From assembly GCF_947507565.1 (NCBI RefSeq), contig NC_089176.1, forward strand, positions 1,240,001-1,304,000: a DNA stretch of 64,000 nucleotides, given 5' to 3'. Positions 1 to 10,783 of the stretch are shown in pieces; positions within the stretch are counted from its first letter, which is position 1, and each line of letters begins with the position of its first letter. The notes under the pieces are model-generated. The model was given only the letters and a program-made list of their open reading frames with translations. It was not told where the DNA came from and did no database searches. The DNA is from Oscarella lobularis (taxonomy: Eukaryota > Porifera > Homoscleromorpha > Homosclerophorida > Oscarellidae). The position numbers and the translations under genes are program-made.

Positions 1-1005
1 GAACAATTTTCGGCACGGCCGCCGACGTCAGCGAGAATACGAATTATGACTTCTCGATTCAAGCCACCGATATTCACGGAGCTATCACCGATCGAAAGTT
101 CAGTATTTTGATCACCACTCCTTACGTTGCAGGAAATAAAAAGTTCGTGTCCAGCGGATCGACCGTTCAGTTCGTGGTACCCAATGGCGTGCCCTCTCAC
201 CAATATCCGCTCACCATTAAAATTTGGGGCGCCGGTGGCGGAACAGGTGCGGAAAGTACGCGCGGTGGAGGCGGCGGCTTTTCAAAAATAAGTATGACGT
301 CGGGAGTTACAGCAGGTAAGGAAATCACGCAGAGGAAACGTAAGCATTTCAGCTTTTTATGTAGGCGACACGCTGCTTGTCACCGTTGGCGTCAAAGGAT
401 CCAACGGCGTGTCGCGTTGCGGTGGCGGAGGCGGAGGCGGTTCGTGCGTCAGACGAAACTCTGATAATTTTCTTATAGTTGCAGCCGGTGGCGGCGCCGG
501 AGGTGCCGGAGCTCATGTGCAGAGCGGCGAAGGAGGAGTCGGCGGTGGTCTTACAGGTGGAAAGGGCAGCACGGACGGTTGCACTGGAAACCAAGGCGGT
601 AGCGGTGGAACGCAGAACGGTCCCGGTTCTGGGGGTGACAGCGGGCGCGGATATTCGAGGGGACAGTCGGGGCAAGGACAGAACGGCGGTCACGGTGGAG
701 GTTTTTCGGAGATTGCCGGAGGAGCTGCTGGTGGATTCGGATGCGGACGAGGCGGCACGTCCGGCTGCGTTAACGGCGATGGAGGCGGCGGGGGCGGGGG
801 CGGCGGGCTCTACGGCGGCGGCGGCGGCGGTGGAGGATGCCACGGGAGCGGCGGTGGAGGTGGGTCGGGCTTTTTTGCCAGCAGCTTCGGCACGGGAACG
901 ACGGCCTCGGGATCGGGAGGAAGCGCGGGAGGACGCGGTGATAGCGACTACACGGGGAGCTACGGAAATTGGGGGAACGATGGGTACGTTGTTATTTCGT
1001 GGTAG
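1..1005 (+). CDS. Secreted glycine-rich protein, 3-prime part (tandem copy 1)
   Basis: This is the last part of a gene whose 5-prime end lies before the window. Two exons are seen: 1-315 and 365-1005, joined in frame across a 49-bp GT-AG intron. The first exon carries the end of a cadherin/dystroglycan-like (He_PIG-type) beta domain and a WGAGGG segment; the second is almost pure Gly-rich sequence with the landmarks RRNSDNFLIVAAGGG, like the glycine-rich domain of ALK/LTK receptors. No kinase or membrane helix follows; the frame stops just after YVVISW. Position 1 matches position 4740 of the downstream paralog almost base for base, so this is a recent tandem duplicate. Role is probably extracellular ligand binding or matrix; that is inference. 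Confidence 0.8.
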
Positions 1006-2445
1006 TAGGCCGACCTATTTCTTCTCGCGGGCCACTATAACTTGCTGCTATCTTCTTTCTTGGTGTTGGTTTTACTGCTCTGTTTTAGTATAAAGTGTTT
1101 TGCTCTTTGAAAGGACAGTATTTAGGCATGTGAAGTACAGTTCTGACCTGTGCATCTCATTTCTCCTCCACGGACTAAGGTGCGTGTAAAACATTTGCTG
1201 CAGACCTTGAATTTAACATCACGTGGGGTCTCGTTAAGTATTTTGCCAATTTTTTTGCTAGGTTTTGCACTAATTTGTTGGCACTTCTGACTTCCGAGGT
1301 ATCCACGGTGCAGTACCCAAAAAGTATTTTTACAACATTTCATTGTGCAACATCAAAATTGCCGCCTCTCGTTGTTTGGAAGAACGACGCTGAGGAGACG
1401 TCATGACGCGCACGCGAGTTGTTTTTACGACAGCGTTTTACGATTAACATTTATTCAGATACAAAAAAATACATACACTCGCTATCGGACTCGTTCTGCC
1501 CTTCTATCTTCGGAGCCCCTCGCGCCACGCTTCCGTGCACCTAAAAAAAAAGAGTTAGTCACTGCCAAATAATCGTCGTACGTACCTGTTTTGTTGCGTC
1601 CGTATTAGCGTTATCCAGGCTACACCGCGTGGAGGTTCGGACGCTTCGTAGCCCAGGGAAGTCTTCGCAAAGCGATGACTCCCTTCCAAAAAGTTTCGGG
1701 TGAGTTGCTGCTTCATCGGCCCCCTCAATCAGTATCCGCCTGGACGAGTAGTCGGTCCCTAATACCGAGTCCCCCGGCGCGACGATACCTGACCGCATTG
1801 GTAAGCACAAGGCTAAGAACCAGGGCTTCTGAGTTGGAGAACGGCCGACCACTGTTTGTAGAGGCCGACAAGAAAGACAGTGCAATGCCGAATTGACTTC
1901 ACCTGAGCCGGATCATCCTCCGTCTAATCGTGCCGTCGGGTGAGAAAAGTGCCGGCAACCAGACCGTTTTTGAACACCCCCTCCAAGCCGTAACCGCTCG
2001 AGCCTAGCGCAGTTCGTGCTTGTTGGCAACAATAAGACATCGGCGATCGTTTTGCCCAGTGCGCGTACCGAGGCCGAAGCCCCCCTTCGCCCTGCCTACA
2101 GGCTCCGGCACGGTAAAAACCGTGGGCCACGCTGATCCGCCAATCCAAACTTGCCTTTTGCCTTCCCCCGAGCCGGTCCGTTCAAGGACGAGACGTGGCG
2201 AACCACGCCGCATCCACCCTCAGCCGCAACTGAAGGAAAATCGGTGTGCACTTCGTTTATGAACAGCGTAACCACGCCCAGCGTGGTCATTGGTCCGTTG
2301 CAATCACGTGGGGCTCGCCTAGCGTTCTGGTTGGTCGGTAACGTAGAGGCGCGAAACGAAAACCGGTATTCAAACCGGTTTTCGTTATTGATTGCATAAC
2401 GATTCCGTTGGGTGGTGCAAGATTTCGCACTTTCATCGAAAGAAG
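1006..2445. other. Intergenic region with duplicated flank and GC-rich unassigned stretch
   Basis: Roughly 1105-1370 resembles the 3-prime flank of the second glycine-rich gene (5850-5990) in an order-conserved but gapped way, including the phrase gtgcaacatcaaaattgcc at about 1345. From 1560 to 2340 the DNA is GC-rich with several mid-sized overlapping reading frames on both strands, none of which I recognise or can splice convincingly. A GTACGTACG donor-like site reads on the minus strand near 1580 but lacks supporting exons. Confidence 0.4.
2355..2386. repeat. Perfect 13-bp inverted repeat with 6-bp spacer
   Basis: The arms aacgaaaaccggt (2355-2367) and accggttttcgtt (2374-2386) are exact reverse complements around attcaa. 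It lies 60 bp upstream of the ATG at 2446, so it may be a promoter element or a hairpin in a 5-prime leader. No transcript evidence is available. Confidence 0.7.
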
Positions 2446-2941
2446 ATGGCGGAGAAAACGTGGTTCGACTACGCTTTTATGTAAGTCTTTTCCTTATTTC
2501 TTTCGTTATTTCGCCGCTCATTTTCGCGCGTTCGTCCCTTAGCGCGCTTTCGCTTCGTTCAAGATCGGCGAAATGACTGCAGAAAAAGCGCCGTGTGCTC
2601 GCCGCAACTCTTCGTTCAGCCTTTTCGTCTTCGCTGATGTCTTCACCGAGCTCCGTGTCCTCGGATAAGCCGCCTTTAGGTCAGTAAATGCAATCGCGCT
2701 CGTCGATTTCACTTATCGAGCCCATTCCTTAGACGAATCGCGTCAAACGGACGTTCAGCGCCCACCGCTGTCTTCATTTTTGGTCAATCCGCTCAGGAAA
2801 ACGCCAATCGAATCGCCAGCGAAGCCAATAGAAGAATTTTCGAGCGAAAACGCTTTTGATGACATCATCGATAATGAAGAGCCTCGAGAACGAAATGTCC
2901 TTCTCATGTGGCGGAAAGAAAGGCCTGAATCTACTAATTAA
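2446..2941 (+). CDS. Small unidentified protein, two firm exons and an uncertain first exon
   Basis: Two exons join cleanly: 2583-2679 and 2733-2941, preceded by CAG and TAG acceptors and linked by a 53-bp intron; together they read about 100 residues ending ERPESTN and stop. The product is Ser/Pro-rich with an acidic stretch (AFDDIIDNEEPRERNVLLMW). An attractive first exon, 2446-2480, encodes MAEKTWFDYAF before a GTAAGT donor, but it ends in phase 2 while the exon at 2583 is open only in phase 0, so either a microexon is missed or translation starts in the second exon at the MSSPSS methionine. I do not recognise the family. Confidence 0.45.
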
Positions 2942-3915
2942 ATACGGTATTTGCTGACAGAACGAACGGTTGGGTTCCTCGAAGGTAACATAAGAAATTT
3001 GAAAAGCCTACGGGAAAGCGTCTCTAGGCATGTGAAATACAGTTCTCCCTACAACAGACACGCTGTGCATCTTATTTATTGAGGAGAAATAAGGTGCGTA
3101 ACAGGTGCTGCAGACCTGGTTTAGTGAAGTACGGAACTGAGCATACGCCAATTTTCGCTAGGTTTCACAATAAAGACACCTCTCACCTTTGAGGTATCAT
3201 TAAAACGAACGTGTGCAATCTTCCAACCCTTTTTTCCCTTTTTTTGCTAGAAAATAGGTATACAATAGTTCATTTGTGCAACATCAAAATTGCCACGAGC
3301 AACGATGTCTCAGCACTTTTCAAAGAATTTGAAATCACAACGAAGTTCCGGAACCTAGTCGAACCAGACGTCCGCTTCCAAGCTGCTACCATAGCCTTGG
3401 GACCATCTATGATGTGGTCCCTCTAAGACCGTGGAAGACGCAACGATGGAGCTTGTTGTGTTGTGTTACCGGGTTCAATTGGGAGATAAAAAGGGACCGG
3501 CATATCCGTTTTGACGACGCACAACGCTATTGGAGATAAGACACGGAACGGCGAGGGTCCCGAAGGCCGAGCTGGTGATCAATAAATCACGGTATCAAAG
3601 CAATACCCTGTTTTGACTGTCCCAGCACGCGAGAATAGCAGCTCTATAGTACGGTAACACGTGCGGTCCCCACGGGGTGGGATTAGAGTAAATAAATCGG
3701 TTGGCTCGCTCTGTACGAAAGTCAACAGCAGGCGTGCAATGAAAAGAAAGCGATGACGCGAGTTCATCTGTTTAGCGAGATAAGCAAATATTTAGAGGTC
3801 ACACGGTGCCGTGTATAGCCAGTGGATTTAGGGCCTATTAATCAGTCTGTCTCCACACGGAGCGGCAGAGCCTGTACGTACTAACCTGTAAGACTTCTTA
3901 GTGTCAGGCGAGAAG
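2942..3915. other. Intergenic region with degenerate repeat of the thiolase 3-prime end
   Basis: 3010-3350 carries a second degenerate copy of the flank seen at 1105-1370 and 5850-6010. On the minus strand, 3305-3335 still reads FEKC followed by a stop, matching the last codons of the thiolase gene that ends at 6006. The rest (3350-3915) shows nothing I can support. Confidence 0.45.
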
Positions 3916-5736
3916 ATGGTTTCTTTTGGCGCGACTCGTTATCACTTCTTTGCCGTGATTGTGGCTTTGGCAAGTGGGATATCTTCCGAAAAAGAAGAAG
4001 AAAGCCCTTCCGAGTCGCTTTCCGACGAGACTCCAATGCCGGTAAGCAAAGAGGTGCGCACATCTGTGGAAAAGTCGCCGTGTTCAAACAAACTGGAAAA
4101 TTTGCGTGATAAAGTGTGCGATTTGGAGATCACAGGTACTCGTGGTTGTATACACAGCTCAGTTTCACTGACTTTAGTCTAACTGCATGCATGTCTCAGG
4201 GGTCTTGATGTTCGACTACGTAAAGGCTGTGCCGGTGTATTGCAACGGCCACAAGTGGCTGTCTTTGTCTGCGGAAAGCGGAACTAGGCCCCTAGGGAGC
4301 AGTCCCGACAATCCCGGAAAGTCGTGCCGCCATATCAAAGAAAACGTGATAAATGCTCGAAGCGGCGTTTACTGGATTTATCCAGATCCGCCGCGGTCCG
4401 CTTACAAAAACCCGTTTCTGGTAAAACGATACCGTACGTATGATACGGATCTGTATACATGTATAGCTGGCATGAATAGATTTACTGTGAAATGAGCATC
4501 GTTGGTGGCGCTGCAAATCAACCGCCCGAGTGGATCACGCCTGCTGGTTCCTTACTAACCGTCGAAGAAAGAAAATTTGGGACTGTCAACGTAAAAGCGA
4601 CCGATCCTGTTAGTAAAACGTTCTGTGATAAGATCGGATTTCTCCGCATTCTCCTCTCTGTAGGAAAATGATAGATTTTATTATGTGCTTCCGAAATCTC
4701 AAAAGCTTCCAACTGGATTTAAATTAGATCATGTAAAGGGAACAATTTTCGGCACGGCCGCCGACGTCAGCACGAATACGAATTATGACTTCTCGATTCA
4801 AGCCACCGATATTCACGGAGCTTTCACCAATCGAAAGTTCAGTATTTTGATCACTACTCCTTACGTTGCAGGAAGTAAAAGGTTTGTGTCCAGCGGCTCG
4901 ATCGTTCAGTTCGTTGTACCCAATGGCGTACCCTCTCACCAATATCCGCTCACCATTAAAATTTGGGGCGCCGGTGGCGGAAAAGGCGCGGGAAATAGGC
5001 CAGGTGGAGGCGGCGGCTTTACGAGAATAAGTATGACGTCTGGAGTTAAAGCAGGTAAGGAAGTCGTATAGAGGAAATGTAGACACTTCAGCTTTGTATA
5101 GGCGACACATTGCTCGTCACCGTTGGCGTTAGAGGATCTAACGGCGTAACGTATTGCGGTGGCGGTGGCGGAGGCGGTTCGTGCATCAGAAGAAGCTCTG
5201 ATAATTTTCTCATAGTTGCAGCCGGTGGCGGGGCTGGAGGGGCCGGAGGTCGGAGTGGGGACGGAGGAGCCGGCGGTGGTCTTACAGGTGGAAGGGGAAC
5301 CACGGACAGTTGCAGTGGAAAACAAGGCGGTGGCGGAGGAACGCAGAGCGGTCCCGGCTCTGGGGGTAGCAGCGGACGCGGATATTCAACGGGACAATTG
5401 GGACAAGGACAGAACGGCGGTCACGGTGGAAGTTTTACGCAGATTTCCGGAGGAGCTGTTGGTGGATTCGGATGCGGACGAGGTGGCACGTCGGGCTGCG
5501 TTAGAGGCGATGGAGGTGGCGGCGGTGGGGGCGGCGGGTTCCACGGTGGAGGCGGTGGCGGTGGAGGATGCTACGGGAACGGCGGTGGAGGTGGTTCAGG
5601 CTTTTTTGCCAGCAGCCTTGGAACGGGAACGACGGTCTCGGGATCGGGAGGAAGCGCGGGAGGACGCGGTGATAACGACTACACGGGGAGCTACGGAAAT
5701 TGGGGGAACGATGGGTACGTTGTTATTTCGTGGTAG
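3916..5736 (+). CDS. Secreted glycine-rich protein with fibrinogen-like and cadherin-like domains (tandem copy 2)
   Basis: Five exons in continuous frame (3916-4135, 4200-4420, 4480-4608, 4664-5054, 5102-5736) encode about 531 residues. Order: a signal peptide starting MVSFGATRYHFFAVIVALASG; an acidic, probably helical segment; a domain resembling the start of fibrinogen/COLF1-type folds (SCRHIKENVINARSGVYWIYPD, then YCEM); a He_PIG/cadherin-like domain (WITPAGSLLTVEE through TDIHGAF); and an ALK/LTK-type Gly-rich domain rich in GGGG blocks with RRSSDNFLIVAAGGG. It stops without a membrane helix, so secretion is expected. The start at 3916 is chosen because it opens the signal peptide; the open frame upstream has no ATG. 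Copy 1 at the window start is its tandem paralog. Ligand is unknown. Confidence 0.85.
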
Positions 5737-6005
5737 TAGGCCGACCTATTTCTTTTCGCGGGCCACTAACTTCAACTTGCTAGTATTGCTGCTAACGTTT
5801 TTCTTGGTGTTGGTTTCACTGCTCTGTTTTAGTGAAAAGTGCCTTTGCTCTATAAAGGACAGTATTTAGCTATGTGAAGTACAGTTCTGACCTGTTCATC
5901 CCGAGGTATCCACGGTGCAGTACTCAAAAAAGTATTTTACTTGTTTTTGCTTGAAAGCAGGTATACAATATGTGCAACATCAAAACTGCCGTGAGCCACG
6001 ACGTC

Positions 6006-7537
6006 TTAGCACTTTTCAAAGAGTACGGCGATTCCTTGACCTCCGCCAATGCACGCCGAACCAATGGCATAACGTCCTTGAGTTCTTTGCAACTGATGAA
6101 CCAGATGAGCAGAAATTCGCGAACCGGATGCAGCCAAAGGATGACCGAGAGCAATGGCACCTCCATTACAATTCGTCTTCTCTCGATCGAGTCCCAGCTC
6201 CTTCTCAACAGCAAGATACTGGGGAGCAAACGCCTCATTGATCTACAAACACAGCTAATATTAATTAATTAATTCCTCTCTAAGAATAGATAAGGTTCTT
6301 ACATCTACTAGTGAAATGTCATCTAAGGAGAGCCCCGCCTTTTCCAAGACGCCGCGAATGGCCGGAGCAGGACCAATTCCCATAATTGTCGGATCAACGC
6401 CCGAAACGTGATAAGCAACGACACGAGCTAACGGCTGCAAGCCGTGTCTTTCAATGCTCGCCTCAGAAGCTAGGATAACCGAACCGGCGCCGTCGCAGAT
6501 TCCCTAACAAGAGAAAGGTTTTATCTTGATCGTCAAATTGCGTTCTCTTACAGACGCATTTCCTGCCGTCACTGTTCCCGTTTTCGAAAAGACAGTTGGT
6601 AGGGCTCGGAGACTTTCGATGTTTGTCGCTGGACGAGGATGCTCGTCCGTCGTCATCGTCTTCTTCTTCAGTTCAATTGGCGCCATTTCCGCTTCAAAGC
6701 GTCCAGCATCATTAGCTACAGAATTACATCCGTTACGATGGCAACGACCTAATTATAATTATCAGCATTTGCCTTCTTTCCAACGGGTCTGTGACTGGAG
6801 AGCGTACAGGTCACAGTCTTCCCGAGAGATTTTATAACGCTCAGCTAGATTCTCTGCCGTGACTCCCATGGGCATATCAACGTACGAATCACGCAATCCA
6901 GCCCACAGCACATCAACGAGCTAGAAAGAAAGATAAGGCAATCTAGATCTATGGATGGGGATTTCTTTTCCACCTTCATATCATGGCCAAGACGGACTCC
7001 AAATCGGCTAGTGAATGTAGCAAAAGGTGCCATACTCATGTTCTCCGTTGCTCCGGTGAGAACCACGTCCGATTCCCCAAGAGCAATTTCCTAGGAGTTT
7101 TTCCATTACACGAGTCCAATTTTTAATTATTTAATTAATTAAAAAATAATTAGCGTGCTTCACATTACTACAAGAACTCACGTGAGCACCGCTGATAATT
7201 GCCTGAAATCCAGTACCACACAATCGGTTTATGGACAGAGCGTTGACTTCGACGGGAAGGCCACACTTGAGACCGACATGACGAGCAAGATAGGCAGCGT
7301 TACTCGAAGACTAAAATATGAACTGCAGCCTGCGACTGTTTCGGAAATGAGACCTACTTGAATAACGTTTCCGAATATTACTGATGATACCGCTTCGAGG
7401 GGAACTTTCCCGGCGGCCAAAGCAGCTTTGGCTGCATGGACTCCAAGATCTGTCTCTGTTACGTTCTTTAGAAGACCGCCAAAAGCTCCGAATGGAGTCC
7501 TTTTGGCAGCAACAACGAAAACTCGTCTTGTTGCCAT
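6006..7537 (-). CDS. ACAA2: Mitochondrial 3-ketoacyl-CoA thiolase (acetyl-CoA acyltransferase 2)
   Basis: Seven exons on the minus strand (7537-7358, 7310-7182, 7090-6974, 6920-6773, 6715-6552, 6503-6303, 6242-6006) give 391 residues, close to the 397 of human ACAA2. The enzyme performs the last, thiolytic step of fatty acid beta-oxidation. Seen: the N-terminal RTPFGAFGG, the acyl-accepting cysteine in [11 protein letters not shown], the central NASGICDGAG, NEAFAPQ, the [14 protein letters not shown] histidine motif and the C-terminal catalytic CIGGGQG. The intron after exon 4 starts with GC rather than GT (GAAG/GCAAAT) and is the only reading that keeps WKEANDAGRF intact. The start diverges from the KDEL receptor gene 251 bp away; the 3-prime end converges on the glycine-rich gene. 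Confidence 0.95.
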
Positions 7538-7788
7538 TTCTGCGCGTGCGCACTACTTGTTTACGTCACGCCTCTTTACTAGTAATACTATACTACGCAA
7601 CAATTCATTCTCTTCTGTGCACTTTTTTATTCATTTGCAAGGCCTTTTTATTTTTGTCGATACGTGCGTGTAGGTCGCTCGATTTGCGCGTGCGCCTTTT
7701 TTCATTCCGGGAAGTTTGCCACGTTGACGGCACGTTCCCCGGATCGACACGCCAAGATCGATAGAAAAAGCGAAGAAACCCCACCGCA
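7538..7788. promoter_or_regulatory. Bidirectional promoter interval between ACAA2 and the KDEL receptor
   Basis: Two ATGs in opposite directions are separated by 251 bp, so both promoters must lie here or overlap the 5-prime leaders. I see no convincing TATA box at a fixed distance. The role is inferred from gene arrangement only. Confidence 0.45.
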
Positions 7789-8887
7789 ATGAACATTTTT
7801 CGACTAGCCGGCGATCTATCTCACCTTCTCGCTATCCTAATTCTTCTCGTTAAGATATGGAGGTCGAGATCGTGTGCAGGTGAGCGTCCTCGAACTTTTT
7901 TGCGACATTGTCGCTCTTTCACTCGTCGTGGCTCGTTGCAGGCATATCGGGTAAAAGTCAAATATTGTTCGCGATGGTCTTCACGGCGCGCTATCTCGAT
8001 CTGGTGACGAATTTCATCTCGGTCTACAACACGACGATGAAAATCGTCTTTATCGTGTCCTCCTACGTCACCGTCTATCTCATCTACGTGCACTTCAAGG
8101 CGACGTACGATTCGAATCACGACACCTTTCGGATGGAATTCGTCGTCCTTCCTACGGCCGGACTCGCCGTTCTCGTCAATCACGACTTCTCAGTAATGGA
8201 GGTTCGTTCTCCTTGACGTGTGTACGTGTAGAGGGGGTGGGGGAGAGAGATTATTGTATGTATGAGAAAGTACGTGTAAGAGGAGAGAGATTATTGTATG
8301 TGTGAGAGAAAGAGAGATGAAGAGAATATCCTGAGTAGAGGGGTTGCTATAGAAGCAGGAAATAGAATCTACCATAATGGAATCATCTAAGAGACTTTAG
8401 CTTGGGTAGCATGTGTCCAAGGGGATTATCTATAGTCTACGTGTTAAAAGATGATTCCGTGCTCAGTATACTACTCTTTGTACCTGCAAATTGTCTATAA
8501 CAGTGAAATCGATTTTCTTTCTTTTCTATAGATCATATGGACGTTTTCAATCTACCTTGAATCGATGGCCATTCTTCCTCAACTGTTCATGGTCTCCAAG
8601 ACGGGCTCAGCCGAGACGATTACGAGCCACTATTTGTTCGCGTTGGGCGCGTACAGGGCAATGTATCTCGTCAATTGGATATACCGCTACTATACAGAAG
8701 GCTTCTATGATTTGATTGCAATTGTAGCCGGTGCGGTTCAAACCGCCTTCTACTGCGACTTCTTCTATCTTTACATCACAAAAGGTTTATAAGGATTTGG
8801 AAATCAAAAATTGAATTTTCTAATCGATGCTTCTGTTTTTCTTTTTCTGCAGTTCTTCAAGGCCAGCAATTACAGTTGCCGGCGTAG
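7789..8887 (+). CDS. KDELR: ER lumen protein-retaining (KDEL) receptor
   Basis: Four exons (7789-7879, 7942-8201, 8532-8784, 8853-8887) encode 212 residues, exactly the usual family length. The protein is a seven-helix Golgi/ER membrane receptor that returns escaped KDEL-tagged luminal proteins to the ER in COPI vesicles. Seen: the start [16 protein letters not shown], the SGKSQILFA segment, RYLDLVT, the [17 protein letters not shown] motif, [16 protein letters not shown], and [11 protein letters not shown] followed by a short LQLPA tail. The last exon is only 35 bp and is supported by CTGCAG acceptor and frame. The 330-bp third intron holds a purine-rich simple repeat at 8229-8330. Confidence 0.95.
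8229..8330. repeat. Purine-rich imperfect tandem repeat in an intron
   Basis: Within a KDEL receptor intron the phrase agagagattattgtatgt occurs twice about 50 bp apart, flanked by GA- and G-rich runs. It looks like simple-sequence slippage. Confidence 0.6.
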
Positions 8888-9074
8888 ACTCTGCTGCGTG
8901 TGTGTGTATAAGATAAACAGGCAATCGCTCTTTCTCTTCTGTTTGTGTGTCGGCTTTTATTCCTCGTGAACTCTCGGTTGGTGTAACATTCGGGCGACGC
9001 TGTAGTAGTCGAGCGCACGCTAGCGAACTCTCAAAAACGGGTGTGAACTGTGTGAACGGAGATCGGAGGCGACC

Positions 9075-10779
9075 ATGGAAAGCGATCGCACGCTTCGCGC
9101 GCGACCGACCGTCGTCGCCGTCGACGAGAAAAAGGCCCTCCGACGTCAATTGAAGACGATCGTCAAGCGCGACGCGTCTTCGTGGACCGAATTGGAGCGC
9201 GAACTCGTCGCCGAGTGTCCTAGCCTCGTTCGCGACATCGAGCGCGGCGTCGACAAGTGGATCAGCGCAAAGCGACGAAAACTCGAGGTGAAAAAACGAG
9301 AAAACCAAGAAACGCCGTTAATTTCCTATCCGGGAAGTGCAGGTCCTAGACGACGTGGACGTCATCGAATCGAAAAGCAAGAAACTCGCAGACGCGTTTC
9401 GCGAAGCGAAATCGCTCGTCGTCTATACGGGAGCGGGCATTAGTACGGTAATAAATGTAAATAGTTCGTTACTAAGCGTACACGTTTACCAGTGTGCTCT
9501 CCTTCTCAAGGCGGCGTCGATTCCTGATTATCGAGGACCAGATGGAATCTGGACGAAATTGGCTCGAGGACAAGCGATCGGGTAATTTAATTAAATTTTT
9601 AATTAATTAAATAATTTGTGATAGTGGGCGTATTCGTATCATACATTATACATATACGATTACGCGTTTTTATAGGACTGTTGATCTTACGAAAGCCGAT
9701 CCCACGTTCACTCACATGTGTATTGCAGAATTGTGGAGACGGAAACGAGTAGGGAAGATTGTGTTATAGGAGAATTGAGTTTTAACATTGTGAGTTCTTT
9801 TCTAGATTAGTCACGTTGTTTCGCAAAACTGCGATGGCTTGCATCTTCGAAGTGGACTTCCTCAGTCAGCCTTGTCAGATGTCCACGGCAACATGTATAT
9901 TGAGGTAAGATACTATAGGTAATTCTAAATAATGATTAATTGCTTCTTTTTTTAGGTCTGTACAAATTGCTCTCCTCATCGCCAGTATTTTCGTTGTTTT
10001 GACGTCACCGGACGCACGTCGTTAAATCGTCACAACACGGGGAGGCTGTGCTGCGAGTGCGGTTCCAAACTTCGCGATACAATCGTGCACTTTGGGGAAA
10101 AGGGCATTTTGGAGATGCCTCTCAATTGGGCTGGAGCCATCGAGGCAGCAGATGAGGCAGACACAATTGTCTGTCTTGGAACAAGTCTAAAGGTAAATGG
10201 TTTTGTATCACAGCACGTTCCATAGGATTGATCTGTTTTCTACCCTAGGTGTTGAAAAAGTATGGATGTCTTTGGCGAAGAGGCAAGGGAAAACGACCCA
10301 AGCCGCGTCTGTACATCGTCAATCTTCAGTACACGCCTAAAGACTCTCAAGCCGAGCTGAAGATCAGTGGTATGCATTTGAAGCCCACTAATCGTAGTCA
10401 GATCTATAAACGTTTTTTTGCAGCTCATTGCGACACGGTGATGATGGCAGTAGCCAGAGAGCTGGACGTGCACGTACCAATCTACGACAGGCAAGCGCAA
10501 AAAAACGGAGACACTGAAGGGCGTCTTGGCATTTCCCTATTTCCTATCTCTCCAGATCCAATGATCCTATCTATGATCTTGCTACGCCTACAGCACACGA
10601 TGCAACGCGATGCTTACCAAGCCGCAATAGGGAAAGCATCGAGCCAGAGGACGGACTCAAGAAAGAAGTCGAACAAGAAGAAACGGCGCCCGGATGGTAC
10701 GGAAAAGGAATGCGTAAAGGTAGAAAGCGAAAACGCACGCGTAAACCGTAGCGAATTAATCAATCAATTAATTAATTAA
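9075..10779 (+). CDS. SIRT7: NAD-dependent protein deacylase sirtuin-7
   Basis: Eight exons (9075-9287, 9343-9447, 9511-9581, 9676-9748, 9806-9904, 9956-10192, 10249-10369, 10424-10779) give 424 residues (human SIRT7 is 400). It is a nuclear or nucleolar class IV sirtuin acting on chromatin and ribosomal gene transcription. Seen: the NAD-binding GAGIST followed by [26 protein letters not shown] with the catalytic histidine context [11 protein letters not shown], zinc-binding cysteines in CTNC and CCEC, the GTSLKV motif, and the SIRT7-typical [13 protein letters not shown]. The C-terminal tail is long and Lys/Arg-rich (KKSNKKKRR), like the nucleolar signal of vertebrate SIRT7. Its stop lies 4 bp from that of the convergent TMEM186 gene. 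Confidence 0.95.
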
Positions 10780-10783
10780 TTAA

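Noticed and set aside
1559-2262. Overlapping frames of 70-108 codons on both strands
   Set aside because: GC-rich sequence with no recognised domain and no consistent splice structure; they look like chance frames.
5216-5869. A second frame over the glycine-rich domain ending in a membrane-helix-like stretch (LLVLLLTFFLVLVSLLCF)
   Set aside because: The hydrophobic end is not conserved in the tandem copy and no splice site moves the glycine-rich frame into it; the main frame stops cleanly.
8190-8375. Minus-strand frame in the KDEL receptor intron
   Set aside because: It is the translation of a GA/TC simple repeat.
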